From NCBI GenBank assembly GCA_027922465.2, contig BQMF02000754.1:1-64000 (forward strand): DNA of 64,000 nucleotides, given 5' to 3'. A program made the translations under genes and the position numbers. Of the stretch, positions 1 to 13,508 are shown in pieces. The notes under the pieces are model-generated. The model was not told where the DNA came from. It made no database searches and saw nothing but the letters and a program-made list of their open reading frames with translations. The stretch comes from Turritopsis dohrnii. Its lineage: Eukaryota; Cnidaria; Hydrozoa; Anthoathecata; Oceaniidae. The first letter of the stretch is position 1. Every line of letters starts with the position of its first letter.

Positions 1-834
1 AATCTTTGTTTACTTCTTGTGTTTGGGAAGTCTTTTCATAATTAGGAAGATTGACCGTACATACGTAATCACAGTGATATCTGAAAGCATATAAATTTGA
101 TGTTATTTCGTTCATTAAGTTTATTAGGAGTTAATGTAAGGTTCGTATTGTGTCAGTTATGCTTTCATAATGCGCTGGCGTGTATACGTAATTAAAAATT
201 TATTGCTTTTTAAGTTTCTGAATAAATTTTTATAATCTTTTCATGAAATTTAGTTCAGATAATGCATGTTTTTAAATTAAAAAGATGGCAATGACATATT
301 GTTACTCGAATTAAAGCACAAATTTCTGTTTTCAGTTATGTATGTTGATTTTGTATGTATATATATACAGTTGTATTTAGTATCTTTAAAATCTACGCTT
401 TCCTTTTTGTCCTTGTGAATTAGGAATTCTGTTAGGAAGATTGACAAGACATTAAATTCATAACATTTACATTGATTTACATGCATACTCATTGTCTTAT
501 CTGAATTGATCACTGAATCCTTAATATCGTTTCGTACCAACAAAATAAAGAACTTTATGTCATTCAGATATAATCAAGTTTATTGGTTAATCAAGTTTTG
601 CATAGTGACAATAATGTTTTTTCCACATTTTTGGGGAGTACATGATCAGAAATTTAATAAATATATATTGCGGATTAAACTTTTCTTAAATTTCAAGAAT
701 GTCATAGTCTTTTTTGTAATGACAGCTATATATTTTTCAGTAATAATCATTCAGCTTGATTGTATAAACAGTTTTTTATGAAAAGCTAAAGAATGACATA
801 AAGAAAAGCTCATTTTCTTCTTCGATTTTGCAGA
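1..834. other. AT-rich intergenic sequence, no gene seen
   Basis: No ORF here resembles a protein and none has coding character. The motif TTAGGAAGATTGAC occurs twice (near 43 and near 429), and related forms appear near 8990 and 25420, so parts of this stretch are old dispersed repeat. Nothing else is recognisable. Confidence 0.6.
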
Positions 835-874
835 AATCCTTCTGCCCGATAGGGCATCTTGTTTTGTTTTTTTT

Positions 875-2995
875 CACTGTCCAAACCTAGACCAATTTTT
901 GTCGATGGGAAATAGCCACTCAAATCATTAATGTTCCCAACTTACATTCTTTTTATGATTTAACAGTCTAAACTCACACTATATTCATTGTATACAAGTA
1001 CTTTGCTTGAAAAGACTCTAAAAGTGCAAAATATAAGCTCTAGTGAAAGGAATAATTAACATATGGCTAAATCGCAGATGCGAGGTGGAAATGTTGTTTC
1101 ATGCGAGTCTTATGCAACGTTCTAACGTTGTCCGTAGTTGTTTTAAAAATGGAAGCGAAGAAGCATGCGTAGATCTGTGAAAGTTTCTTTGTTGAATATA
1201 TTGATATAGAAGAGGTTGTAGTACGGCTGTAAAACTTAAAAGAATCAAGAACAGTTATGATCCAAGGTGATAATCTACGTGAAACTAATATTCTTAGTAG
1301 TCATTCTTGATAAATAAGCAGTTCTCGATGCTTCAAAACAGATATGAACGACTACCAATAGGGTATGTTTATATCGATTTAATGCGTAAGGTTTCTATTA
1401 GTCTTTCTAAATGTAATACAATTTTTTAATTCATGTTCCTAGATAAGCTACCCTGTTTTTATAAAGCTCTGGAATCTTGAAGCACAGCTTATCTTCCTCA
1501 TCAGCTTATACTCATTTTATTAATCAATAGATGACCACTTTTTTAATTGACTAGTCGAATTTAAAATATTGTATGATTCTAAAATTTGTATACTATCAAG
1601 CTGACGATAAAAAGGAAACACAGATATTTTTATTATTTCGCAAGGCCAAGTAAAAGTTTTTATTATGAAGTTCAGGTACAAACAACATAAAGATTTTCAT
1701 ACTGTATAGTTTTAAAAGGAGTATTTTGAAACGTCCACGGAAGAGTGTTCTCTAATGGATTTTTAAACTGAAGGTGTTCCATTTTAAGCTTGATCTCCGG
1801 CAAAATTTTTCAAAGTCTCTTTACTTTTATGATGCTCTCGGGAATGTAATTAAATGTATTCGAAGTTATTACTTCTTAAGCACTGACTTTTCTTGACGCG
1901 ACAAACTTTTTATTACTTAACAAGAGCCAGATGGCGCAAAACGGTAGCAGCAATTTTACTTAAAGTTATGAAAAGTTACTACAAAGTTCTTTGAAGCTTG
2001 TGCTTTTTTATATTTCACTGGTGGAAAACAGGCATAAACGATAAATTTGTTAAAATTATTAGTTAGTGTAAAAAGGGTCTAATCATAAACCACCAGAAAT
2101 TAATTTATTAAAGACAAAAGAATTATACATGCGTGATATGAGCTGTATATGATTTTTTTATAAGAAAATTTTTTGTAAGACTATGTGTAGAAAAAAAAAC
2201 ACGCGTTTCGAAAAAAAAAAATATGTTTTTAATTATAATTTCATGAAACCAAAAATGAATTCAAACAAATAACTGGCTTTTCGAACTAGATCTTTGAAAG
2301 CCTTAATACAGAAACATATAGTGTATAGTTAGCTAACAACTGAGGTAATATGAAATTTTGAACTGATAAGCTTTACCGTCAAGAAAAGCAACATATCAAG
2401 TATTTTCAGTTAGCGTAATGAACTAAAAGTCCCATTTTGATGTAGGGCTATTTGATAAGAATTCATTCTTTCATGGATTAAGCTACAAAATATCAGATTA
2501 TGTACTTTTGAAACAAAACGCAATCTACTTTTAAATGTTTGTTACAGAAAAGCTTTCAAAATTCGAAGGCTGCGTTCTTTCATTAGAACTTACATTGCGT
2601 TATAAGTAGAGTCTCCCAGACTCTAAATCACAGACTAATTGCCATTTCGGCCGGAGTAGGAGGAGGAGTAGTAGGAGTAGGAGTCCGCGGGTGTTTTAAT
2701 ACGGTATTCGCTATCGCTGCTACCGTAATTACTTCTTGAAGATTCTTTAGGGAATGCAACTTTGAATTAAAATCTTTTTTAAAAAATCTCTAAATTGAAG
2801 CAATACTGAAGTTTTATATGAGACAACAAAGTTTAATTGTTATCGTTGTTAAAAGGTAAAATGTGAAATACCGCGACATCATTCTGCATTATGCATATCT
2901 TTTTAAAGCGTGAACTAATATCAGTTCTTTCTGATATCTTTTTAGAAAGTCTTCCAGTCATCTGCAGGAATACTTCTGCCCGGTAGGGCATCTTG
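875..2995 (-). repeat. Array unit 1 (long form, 2.1 kb)
   Basis: This full-length unit contains the internal segment with GCCAGATGGCGCAAAACGG and the GGAGTAGGAGGAGG run near 2655-2690. It is near-identical to units 3, 5 and 8. Confidence 0.85.
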
Positions 2996-3116
2996 TTGTA
3001 TTCCTGCGTAAGCAAGGAATACTTTGAAACCGTTCGTGGGTTTTTGTATTCCTGCGTAAGCAAGGAATACTTTGATTCCGTTCGTGTTTTTTTTGTTTTT
3101 GTTTTTTTTTTTTTTT
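2996..3116. repeat. Minisatellite plus T-rich tract between units 1 and 2
   Basis: Two copies of a 40-45 bp motif starting TATTCCTGCGTAAGCAAGG are followed by about 30 T-rich bases. The motif is an imperfect palindrome (GTATTCCT...AGGAATAC). Confidence 0.8.
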
Positions 3117-4680
3117 CACTGTCCAAACCTAGACCAATTTTTGTCGATGGGAAATAGCCACTCAAATCATTAATGTTCCCAACTTACATTCTTTTTATGA
3201 TTTAACAGTCTAAACTCACACTATATTCATTGTATACAAGTACTTTGCTTGAAAAGACTCTAAAAGTGTAAAATATAAGCTCTAGTGAAAGGAATAACTA
3301 ACATATGGCTAAATCGCAGATGCCAGGTAGAAATGTTGTTTCATGTGAGTCTTATGCAACGTTCTTAAGTTTACCGTAGTTGTTTTAAAAATGGAAGCGA
3401 AGAAACATGCGTAGATCTGTGAAAGTTTCTTTATTGAATATATGGATATAGAAGAGATTGTAGTACGGCTGTAAATCTTAAAAGAATCAAGAAGATTTAT
3501 GATCCTAGCTGATAATCTACGTGAAACTAATATTCTTAGTAGTCATTCTTGACAAATAAGCAGTTCTTGATGCTTCAAAACAGATATGGACGACTACCAA
3601 TAGGGTATGTTTATATCGATTTAATGCGTAAGTTTTCTATTAGTCTTTCTAAATGTAATACAATTTTTTAATTCATGTTCCTAGATAAGCTACCCTGTTT
3701 TTATAAAGCTCTGGAATCTTGAAGCACAGCTCATCTTCCTCATCAGCTTCTACCTTTTTTATTTATCATTTGATGACCACTTTTTTAATTGACTAGTCGA
3801 ATTTAAAATATTGTATGATTTTAAAATTTGTATACTATCAAGCTGACGATAAAAAGGAAACACAGATATTTTTATTACTTCGCAAGGCCAAGTAAAAGTT
3901 TTTATTATGAAGTTCAGGTACAAACAACATAAAGATTTTCATACTGTATAGTTTTAAAAGGAGTATTTTGAAACGTCCACGGAAGAGTGTTCTCTAATGG
4001 ATTTTTAAACTGACGGTGTTCCTTTTTAAGCTTGACCTCCGGCAAAATTTTTCAAAGTCTCTTAACTTTTATGATGCTCTCGGGAATGTAATTAAATGAA
4101 TTCGAAGTTATTACTATTTACGCCACAGATTTTCCCTTCAAAACTTAATGTGACAAAGTTTTCATTACTTAATTACTTTTTGAAGATGCTTTAGGGAATA
4201 TAACTATGAATAAAAAACTTTTTGAAAAAATCTCTAAATGATGCAAAACAGTGCAGTTTATGTGAAATAACAAATATTTCTTCTTACACAGCTACAAGAT
4301 AAACTGTAAAACACAAAAAACATCATACCACATTATGCATATTGTTTTAAACCGTGAACAAACATTCACCTTTTAAAGCACAGATCATTGTTAACGCGAT
4401 AATCTTTTAATTAGTTAATAGCTTCTTGAAGATGCTTTAGGGAGTGCAACTTCGAATGGAAATCGTTTTAAAAAAATCTCTAAATTGATGCAAGACTGAA
4501 ATTTTATATGAAACAAAAAATTTTAATATAGCTAAAAGGTAAAATGTAAAATACTGCAAACATCATTCCGCATTATGCATATGGTTTTAAAGCGTGAACT
4601 AACACTCATTTCTTTCTGAAAAGGCTCCAGAAAGTCTTACAGTCATCCGCAGGAATACTTCTGCCCGGTAGGGCATCTTG
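3117..4680 (-). repeat. Array unit 2 (short form, 1.56 kb)
   Basis: Same ends as unit 1, but the middle follows the short-form path (ACTATTTACGCCACAGATTT near 4110), with two extra copies of the GAAGATGCTTTAGGGA motif near 4180 and 4430. The GGAGTAGG segment is missing. Confidence 0.85.
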
Positions 4681-4692
4681 TTTTTGTTTTTT

Positions 4693-6801
4693 CACTGTCC
4701 AAACCTAGACCAATTTTTGTCGATGGGAAATAGCCACTCAAATCATTAATGTTCCCAACTTACATTCTTTTTATGATTTAACAGTCTAAACTCACACTAT
4801 ATTCATTGTATACAAGTACTTTGCTTGAAAAGACTCTAAAAGTGTAAAATATAAGCTCTAGTAAAATGAAGAATTAACATATGGCTAAATCGCAGATGCC
4901 AAGAAAAAATGTTGTTTCACGTGAGTCTTATGCAACGTTCTCACGTTTTCCGTGGTTGTTTTAAAAATGGAAGCGAAGAAGCGCGCGTACATCTGAGAAA
5001 GTTTTTTGGTTGAATATATGGATATAGAAGAGGTTATACGGCTGTCAAACTTAAAAGAATCAAGAACATTTATGATCCAAACTGATAATCTACGTGAAAC
5101 TAATACTCTTAGGAGCCATTCGTGATAAATAAGCAGTTCTTGATGCTTCAAAACAGATATGAACGACTACCAATAGGGTATGTTTATATCGATTTAATGT
5201 GTAAGGTTTCTGTTAGTCTTTCTAAATATAATACAATTTTTTAATTCATGTTCCTAGATAAGCTACCCTGTTTTTATAAAGCTCTGGAATCTTGAAGCAC
5301 AGCTCATCTTCCTCATCAGCTTATACCTATTTTATTAATCAATAGATGACCACTTTTTTAATTGACTAGTCGAATTTAAAATATTGTATGATTCTAAAAT
5401 TTGTATACTATCAAGCTGACGATAAAAAGGAAACACAGATATTTTTATTATTTCGCAAGGCCAAGTAAAAGTTTTTATTACGAAGTTCAGGTACAAACAA
5501 CATAAAGATTTTCATACTGTATAGTTTTAAAAAAAGTATTTTGAAACGTCCACGGAAGAGTGTTCTCTAATGGACTTTTAAACTGACGGTGTGCCTTTTT
5601 AAGCTTGATCTCCGGCAAAATTTTTCAAAGTCTCTTAACTTTTATGATGCTCTCGGGAATGTAATTAAATGAATTCGAAGTTATTACTTCTTAAGCACAG
5701 ACTTTTCTTGACGCGACAAACTTTTTATTACTTAACAACAGCCAGATGGCGCAAAACGGTAGCAGCAATTTTACTTAAAGTTATGAAAAGTTACTACAAA
5801 GTTCTTTGAGGCTTGTGTTTTTTTATATTTTACTGGTGGAAAACAGGCATAAACGATAAATTTGTTAAAATTATTAGTTAGTGTAAAAAGGGTCTAATCA
5901 TAAACCACCAGAAATTAATTTATTAAAGACAAAAGAATTATACATGCGTGATATGAGCTGTATATGATTTTTTTATAAGAAAATTTTTTGTAAGACTATG
6001 TGTAGAAAAAAAACACGCTTTTCGAAAAAAAAATATGTTTTTAATTATAATTTCATGAAACCAAAAATGAATTCAAACAAATAACTGTCTTTTCGAACTA
6101 GATCTTTGAAAGCCTTAATACAGAAACATATAGTGTATAGTTAGCTAACAACTGAGGTAATATGAAATTTTGAACTGATAAGCTTTACCGTCAAGAAAAG
6201 CAACATATCAAGTATTTTCAGTTAGCGTAATGAACTAAAAGTCCCATTTGTATGTAGGGCTATTTGATAAGAATTCATTCTTTCATGGATTAAGCTACAA
6301 AATATCAGATTATGTACTTTTGAAACAAACCGCAATCTACTTTTAAATGTTTGTTACAGAAAAGCTTCCAAAATTCGAAGGCTGCGTTCTTTCATTAAAA
6401 CTTACATTGCGTTATTAGTAGAGTCTCGCAGACTCTAAATCACAGACTAATTGCCATTTCGACCGGAGTAGGAGTCCGCGGGTGTTTTGATACGGTATTC
6501 GCTATCGCTGCTACCGTAATTACTTCTTGAAGATTCTTTAGGGAATACAACTTTGAATTAAAATCTTTTTTAAAAAATCTCTAGATTGAAGCAAGACTGA
6601 AGTTTCATATGAGACAACAAAGTTTAATTGTTATCGTTGGTAAAATGTAAAATGTAAAAGGTAAAATGTAAAATACCGCAACATCATTCTGCATTATGCA
6701 TATCCTTTTAAAGCGTGAACTAACATTCATTTTTTTCTGAAAAGCCTCCAGAAAGTCTTCCAGTCATCTGCAGGAATACTTCTGCCCGGTAGGGCATCTT
6801 G
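4693..6801 (-). repeat. Array unit 3 (long form, 2.1 kb)
   Basis: Long-form unit. The GGAGTAGG run is shortened to one copy near 6465, a small length variant compared with units 1 and 5. No minisatellite separates it from unit 2. Confidence 0.85.
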
Positions 6802-6871
6802 TTTTTTTGTATTCCTGCGTAAGCAAGGAATACTTTGAAACCGTTCGTGTTTTTTTTGTTTTTTTTTTTTT
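6802..6871. repeat. Minisatellite plus T-rich tract between units 3 and 4
   Basis: One copy of the TATTCCTGCGTAAGCAAGG motif followed by a T-rich run. Confidence 0.75.
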
Positions 6872-8203
6872 CACTGTCCAAACCTAGACCAATTTTTGTC
6901 GATGGGAAATAGCCACTCAAATCATTAATGTTCCCAACTTACATTCTTTTTATGATTTAACAGTCTAAACTCACACTATATTCATTGTATACAAGTACTT
7001 TGCTTGAAAAGACTCTAAAAGTGTAAAATATAAGCTCTAGTGAAAGGAATAACTAACATATGGCTAAATCGCAGATGCCAGGTAGAAATGTTGTTTCATG
7101 TGAGTCTTATGCAACGTTCTTAAGTTTTCCGTAGTTGTTTTAAAAATGGAAGCGAAGAAGCATGCGTAGATCTGTGAAAGTTTCTTTATTGAATATATGG
7201 ATATAGAAGAGGTTGTAGTACAGCTGTAAAACTTAAAAGAATCAAGAACATTTATGATCCAAGCTGATAATCTACGTGAAACTAATATTCTTAGTAGTCA
7301 TTCTTGACAAATAAGCAGTTCTTGATGCTTCAAAACAGATATGAACGACTACCAATAGGGTATGTTTATATCGATTTAATGCGTAAGGTTTCTATTAGTC
7401 TTTCTAAATGTAATACAATTTTTTAATTCATGTTCCTAGATAAGCTACCCTGTTTTTATAAAGCTCTGGAATCTTGAAGCACAGCTTATCTTCCTCATCA
7501 GCTTATACTCATTTTATTAATCAATAGATGACCACTTTTTTAATTGACTAGTCGAATTTAAAATATTGTATGATTTTAAAATTTGTATACTATCAAGCTG
7601 ACGATAAAAAGGAAACACAGATATTTTTATTATTTCGCAAGGCCAAGTAAAAGTTTTTATTATGAAGTTCAGGTACAAACAACATAAAGATTTTCATACT
7701 GTATAGTTTTAAAAGTAGTATTTTGAAACGTCCACGGAAGAGTGTTCTCTAATGGATTTTTAAACTGACGGTGTTCCTTTTTAAGCTTGATCTCCGACAA
7801 AATTTTTCAAAGTCTCTTAACGTTTATGATGCTCTCGGGAATGTAATTAAATGAATTCGAAGTTATTACTATTTACGCCACAGATTTTCCCTTCAAAACT
7901 TAATGTGACAAAGTTTTCATTACTTAATTACATTTTGAAGATGCTTTAGGGAATATAACTACGAATAAAAAAGTTTTTGAAAAAATCTCTAAATGATGAA
8001 AACAGTGCAGTTTCTAGAAATAACAAATATTACTTCTTTCACATTCACCTTTTAAAGCACAGATTATTCTTAACACGATAATCTTTTAATTAGTTAATTG
8101 CTTCTTGAAGATACTTTAGGGAGTACAACTTCGAATGGAAATCTTTTTAAAAAAATCTCGAAATTGATGCAAGACTGAAATTTTATATGAAACAACAGAG
8201 TTT
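6872..8203 (-). repeat. Array unit 4, truncated by the giant inverted duplication
   Basis: A short-form unit that follows unit 2 closely until AAACAACAGAGTTT at 8190-8203 and then changes abruptly to the sequence of the left palindrome arm. Its expected end (CCGGTAGGGCATCTTG) is absent, so 8203/8204 is a rearrangement junction. Confidence 0.8.
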
Positions 8204-8353
8204 CCAATAGTATAATGTGAATTAAACTTCTATTTTAAAGCAAATCTATGAAGTAAAGTGAATATTTTGTTTGCCTAAAGTCTTCGTCCACGTTGCCGTC
8301 GCAGTTTCGTAAGGTCCCTATTTAGCACACGATAAATCACAACTGCACCTATA

Positions 8354-8704
8354 TTGATGACATCTATAATGTTACATGACAATTATTTCCCCCGCAGCGA
8401 GCGTAAAAGAGCGAGAAGGCATTGTAATTTCACGAGACCAGCGATAGTCAGTTTTCGATTTTGTTCATCATCATCTTTATCATCACCATCATCCTCTAAC
8501 TTTTTGTGTTGCTGTTACACGGTGGTATACATATATTATCTGACTTTGCATTTTTCCGTTTCAAAGCATAGCGCTGTAGATGGGCACATGAGATGGGAAG
8601 CAGAATGTTTTTTCGTATCTTTTTCATGTTTTATTACGCTAGCAGCGAAAGCATATCACATACATTTAAAATACTTTTTCTTTGATAATTTATCACTTAA
8701 TTGA
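8354..8704. other. Low-complexity stretch, no convincing gene
   Basis: A 116-codon open frame exists here (and its mirror at 28503-28853). It is built around a CATCATCATC-type run and lacks any recognisable domain, so I treat it as chance. Confidence 0.5.
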
Positions 8705-8709
8705 TGAAG

Positions 8710-9330
8710 GATTTGATATTAATCAAAGAAAGTCTACATAAAACTGGGACATTTAGTTGCTTATAGTACTGAATGTACTTAATGTACTAGATATGGTTTC
8801 AAGAAATTATAATTAAAAACATATACTTTTTTCCCCCAAGAAGCGCATTTTTTTCTACATAAGCTCTTATACAAAAAACGTACGTTATAAACAGCTTATG
8901 CATGTATAATTCTTTTGGCATTCTGGCTCTTGTTATCATATACCTAGCAGGATAGAAATCCTTCTAGATCATACTATGTTGTTTAGGAAGATTGTATGCT
9001 TAAATTACTCAGATATTTTTCAAATTACTTTTGTGTTGTTTTAGTGAAAGAGACGGCAAGGATTTTGAAGCACAGGTTGAAATCTGAAATTTTGCCAAAC
9101 ATGCATTTTATTTTTGTATATGTTTTAGCTCTAAATCTTTCATCCAATAAATTTTATTCAATGCACTGATTTTTGGCAGATCTTTCCTTAAAAGTTTATA
9201 GTAGATATGTTATTGGATTTATGTGCATCCAAGAAAGCAATTTTACAAGTTGTTGTTCTTTGTGTTTTTCTTTTTTAATTGTCTAAACCTAGTGTGACCA
9301 TGATCAATGAAACCTTTTACATTTTTTTCT
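8710..9330 (+). repeat. Diverged, inverted relative of the tandem-array unit (left arm)
   Basis: The stretch around 8800-8940 (AATTATAATTAAAAACATAT, then TGTATAATTCTTTTGGC) is the reverse complement of a segment found in the long array units near 2110-2250, with many changes. Near 9285 the motif GTCTAAACCTAGTGTGACC resembles the unit start. The arm therefore ends in an old array copy. Confidence 0.6.
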
Positions 9331-9504
9331 TTTTTTTTTTTGTTAACGTTTTTGGCTATTTTTGGATTTCTGCGAATTCAAAAAATACCCTAAAACCGGT
9401 TTTGGTGTTTCTGTTTTTTTCTTCTTTTTCACGCAAATGTGGGGACACATTGCTTGTTATTCATTTTTTTGACGAGCTTAAAATTATTTTTATTTCGAAT
9501 CTGA

Positions 9505-9743
9505 ATACACCTTTCCCGTAATTGATTGCGCAATACTTTTTACCATACTCCGCCTCGTTTTCGCAAAGGTTGATATGGTAACAGAATGGCACGGGACTCA
9601 TTTCAGTAATGAGCAATTAGTGTAATGATTGTGATAGTGTTAATGATTGAGCACGGGAGATTCGGTTGTCATGGTATAGCATATTGAAAACGAGGTAGAG
9701 CATGATAAAAATATTGCGCAATCAATTACGGGAAAGGTGTATT
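9505..9743. mobile_element. 240-bp palindromic MITE (left arm copy)
   Basis: The element starts AATACACCTTTCCCGTAATT and ends with its reverse complement. The terminal inverted repeats extend about 55 bp inwards to CCTCGTTTTC. The interior is short and non-coding. The ends read AATACACC...GGTGTATT with no separate target-site duplication that I can assign, so the superfamily is open. Confidence 0.75.
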
Positions 9744-9790
9744 AATGCTGTGCTCAACAAACATACGATTGAGACATAGAGTCTCAAATT

Positions 9791-10098
9791 CTTAATGATG
9801 AGTTATGCATGTCAAATTATCTAATTTATCTTCCAGTAGGTTGGGACACTCCTTGCAACATTGCACTCCACTAATGACGGCATGATACAGCAGTAAATAA
9901 CTTTTTCAACGTATTGGAAATCATCTTCTTCATCAGAGCTATATTCAAAATTTTCATCGTCATCCAAACACTCTTCACTATGCACCGCTTTTTGTTCATC
10001 CTACGTTGCCATCTGCTCTCGTTCTGCTGTGCCACAACATTGACGTCATTATGCAGCATGTTTCCAAAATAAACCGTACTACTTAGTTTCACTTTCAC
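9791..10098 (-). pseudogene. P2X7-type Cys-rich domain gene, left copy, deleted
   Basis: This is the mirror of 26955-27416. It lacks 154 bp that in the right copy encode the acidic linker and the start of the W-C-x-C motif, and the deletion joins GTTATTTA directly to CTGCTGTATC. The residual frames encode only the acidic N-terminal stretch and a short piece of the Cys-rich end. It also shares the one-base break in the C-terminal part with the other copy. It cannot make the domain; see the right copy for the family assignment. Confidence 0.6.
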
Positions 10099-10320
10099 TT
10101 ACATAAAAACAATGAGTTTATTTACTTGGATGACTGACCAGTTCATAGATGGCACAATCAAATAGTCTCCAAACATTACAACAAAAAATTGTTGCCGAGA
10201 GCAATTTGCTGCGGCAAGATTGACAATTTTTCAGAAATTCTGTTCGTCATATGATGAAGCGTACACAACTTTGTGTGCAAAATGGTGGTGGTCATGTTGA
10301 AGGAAATATGTGAATGTTAG

Positions 10321-10700
10321 ATCCCAACGACATCGTAACGACGTCGCAGGATTATGAAATTTACGTCGTAGAGACATCGTAGAGACGTCGTAGAGACGTC
10401 TTTCCAAGGCGTTCCTAAGACGTTGCAAAATGGTCGTGAAGTGGGAATCTCAAAAGACGTCCCAATTACATCTTCACTGAGACGTCCCGATGACATCCCA
10501 ACGACATCGTAACGATGTTGCAGGATTATGAAATTTACGTCGTAGAGACGTCTTTCCAAGACGTCCCTAAGACGTCGCACAATGGTCGTGAAGTGGGAAT
10601 CTCAAAAGACGTCCCAATCACATCTTCACTGAGACGTCTCAACGACAGGATATCGCAACGACTTCAATCTCTGGCCGTAACGACATTGTAGAGTCGTCCG
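10321..10700. repeat. GACGTC-rich repeat block A, left copy (truncated)
   Basis: Dense GACGTC/GACGTCTC motifs recur in units of about 150-180 bp containing AAGTGGGAATCTCAAAAGAC. The block begins abruptly at the 2761-bp deletion point; the complete version is at 23590-24112. ORFs read through it are repeat-derived. Confidence 0.75.
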
Positions 10701-11424
10701 ATTAACAACCTCCTTTTTCTTGAATCATAGGGCATCTATGTTGGGATCATCAAAACAACAAAACATACAAATTCAATAGATGTCTCCTTTTTAATTCTTT
10801 TTAAAAGTTTACAACGCAACAATTTACAGTTCAACATATAATAGCTAATTTGTCATCAAGTTATAAAATTTTGAATCACATGTATTTCCACATTTAAAAC
10901 TCCCTTTCGCTGGCCTTTTTGAAACTTCGCCAACCTCATTATCGATCAGGAGATCTTTGAGCATCAACGGAGGTTTTTTTATGTCATCTACAGTGCTTTC
11001 CTGATGCTGGAATGCTGAAACTAAGTTCAACAAGAATGTATAAATATGTATAAATTACCCACCGAATGGATTCAGAAAACAGAAACTCACTGTTATTTTC
11101 ATCGAACAGGATCGTATCTTTTCAAGGTGTGTTTCCATTCACATTTTGCCAGTTTACCTTTGACAAAACGTCATGTTTAATTAATTCTTCTAAGTTTTAT
11201 CTAAACGTCTTTTATCGAAACTAATGTTACATGTATCATTATTAACAGTATTAACCTTTTCTTACAAGAAAGTCTTTGCTTTTGACACTTTCTATATGAC
11301 ATGTGAATTTTATAACCCGGGAATTTCTCTTTGTCTTACGTATTTGTGATTGGTCTATTTTAAATTCTTTAAATCATGCAACTGTAGTAGAACCTATTCG
11401 ATGAATCTTTGTTGACTAATCGCT

Positions 11425-12316
11425 TTTGAAAATTAATAATTGTTTCGAAGGTCGTTATTTAATCTGTATAAAGACGTCCCAAAAACGTCGTGAAAGCATC
11501 CCTTGCACGACCAAGAAAATGAATCGTTACGAATGTAAATTCCATATGGAGTATGTTGTTGTTACTCAAAGTTTACTGTTTAATAACTGCCGAATGAAAT
11601 TTGAACATTTTTATCAGGTCCCAAATTGATCGTAAAAGGATCCCAATTGCGGCATCCCATTTTCAGACGTCTCTACGACGTCGCAAAATGATCCTAAATT
11701 AATAATTGTTTCGAAGGTCGTTATTTAATCTGTATAAAGACGTCCCAAAAACGTCGTAAAATCATCCCTCACACGACCAATAAACAGAATTCGATACGAA
11801 TGTAAATTCTATATGAGCATGTTAGTATTACTAGATTTGTACTGTTTAATGACTGCAGAATGAAATTTAAACATTTTTATCAGGTCCCAAATTGATCGTA
11901 AAAGGATCCAATTGCGACGTCCCATTTCCAGACGTCCCTACGACGTCACAAAATGATCTCAAAACCAAACGACCATTTTACGATTAAATTGAGACGTCTC
12001 AAAGACGTCTTGTGCCCGCTGGGTATAAAGACGTCCCAAAAACGTCGTGAAAGCATCCCTTACACGACCAATAAACAGAATTCGATACGAATGTAAATTC
12101 TATATAAGCATGTTAGTATTACTCGATTTATACTGTTTAATGACTGCAGAATGAAATTTGAAAATTTTTATCAGGTCCCAAATTGATCGTAAAAGGATCC
12201 CAATTGCGACGTCCCGTTTTCAGACGTCCCTACGACGTCGCAAAATGATCTCAAAACCAAACGACCATTTTACGATTAAATTGAGACGTCTCAAAGACGT
12301 CTTGTGCCCGCTGGGT
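11425..12316. repeat. GACGTC-rich repeat block B, left copy (about 292-bp tandem units)
   Basis: Roughly three tandem units of about 292 bp. Two begin or end at GTGCCCGCTGGG next to GACGTCTCAAAGACGTC. Each unit contains GGATCCAATTGCGACGTCCC-like and ACGACCAATAAACAGAATTC-like segments. The GCCCGCTGGG/CCCAGCGGGC sequence at unit edges looks like an element end. Mirror copy at 21975-22867. Confidence 0.75.
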
Positions 12317-12975
12317 GGTTTCGTAAATTTTTCCTCTGTAAATAGATCTTCAAATCACATTCATCGGAACAACGATGGAGAGATTTACGAAATAGTTATT
12401 TCTTTGCATATTTCCATTTTTTTCTATCTTTTCTTCGTTGCTCAAGTTGATTTTTATTTTTGTGTTCTCCTTTAAAATTAAATATACATCAGAATTAGCG
12501 ACGGCACTCGATATACTCTCCATCATTGTTCAAACATTTTTATTTCATTTTTATTTTTTTTTTTTTATTTTTTGTATAACCAGCAGTTTTGATTTTTTTA
12601 CATGTTAGAGACCATGTAGAGACGTATAAAGAAATCGAAATCAACACAACAATTTGTTATAAAGAAGAAATAATACTACGTCATCATCAACATAAGTGGT
12701 GACTGAAATTTTAGAATAATATAATCATCTTGAACATAAACGTTGCTAAGATACATGCCGCGTAGTGACTTTCTTTTACTTGACTGTCTAGACAAATGTT
12801 AGTATATCGTGAAGTGAAAAAACGAAACAAACACACCTGATGTATTTAACCAAAATAAATAGAGAATGGCTCGTTAGTATTGTGTAATACTTCATAACAT
12901 TTATAAAAAGGTCTGTTCTAAAATCCGATAATGTACTATACATTATCGTTAAAAAATGTGCATTGTATGTCATTA

Positions 12976-13508
12976 CAGTGGAACCTCTAATAGCGGCCAC
13001 TTTGGGGGATCCAGTTTAGTGGCCGTTGCATTAGAGGTGACCAATGTATGGAGGTTTTATATGAATATACTTTTTTTATCAAAAAGGCTGATTCATGATC
13101 AAAATAAACACAACATTATTTAGCCTAAGTGCTTCAAGTCGTAGTGTGACAAGATTCAAAGCACTTACTAAGTCAACATCACTTAATGTTTCACAAAAGT
13201 TGTTCAATACATCTACAATAGATACGGCTGCTTGACTTGACTTTACTTTTGTAAATAATTATTGTAAGTAAAGTAACATTTTTTTTATTTTTCCATTCAT
13301 TTGATTGCATAAAGATTTTATTTGACCGTTAATAGAGGTAAAATTAGACATTTGTACAATAGAAAGTGGCCGTTTGGCTGTTGATTGGAGATGCATGGAG
13401 GTTTTTTTTATAAGAGTTTGACAATAAATTTGGCAGGGACGTTCTTTTCTGGCCGCTTATCAGGAGGTGACCGATGTATGGAAGTGGCCATTAATAGAGG
13501 TTCCACTG
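12976..13508. mobile_element. Pogo/Tigger-like MITE with TA target duplication (left copy)
   Basis: The terminal inverted repeats start CAGTGGAACCTCTAATAGCG on one side and end CATTAATAGAGGTTCCACTG on the other, flanked directly by TA at 12974-12975 and 13509-13510. This matches the ends and TA duplication of Tc1/mariner-superfamily pogo-like elements. The 533-bp body has repeats of the GTGGCCG/GAGGTGACC type and no transposase, so it is non-autonomous. Confidence 0.85.

Noticed and set aside
8354..8704. 116-codon ORF present in both arms.
   Set aside because: Its duplication is explained by the palindrome. Composition follows a CATCATC run and no domain is visible.
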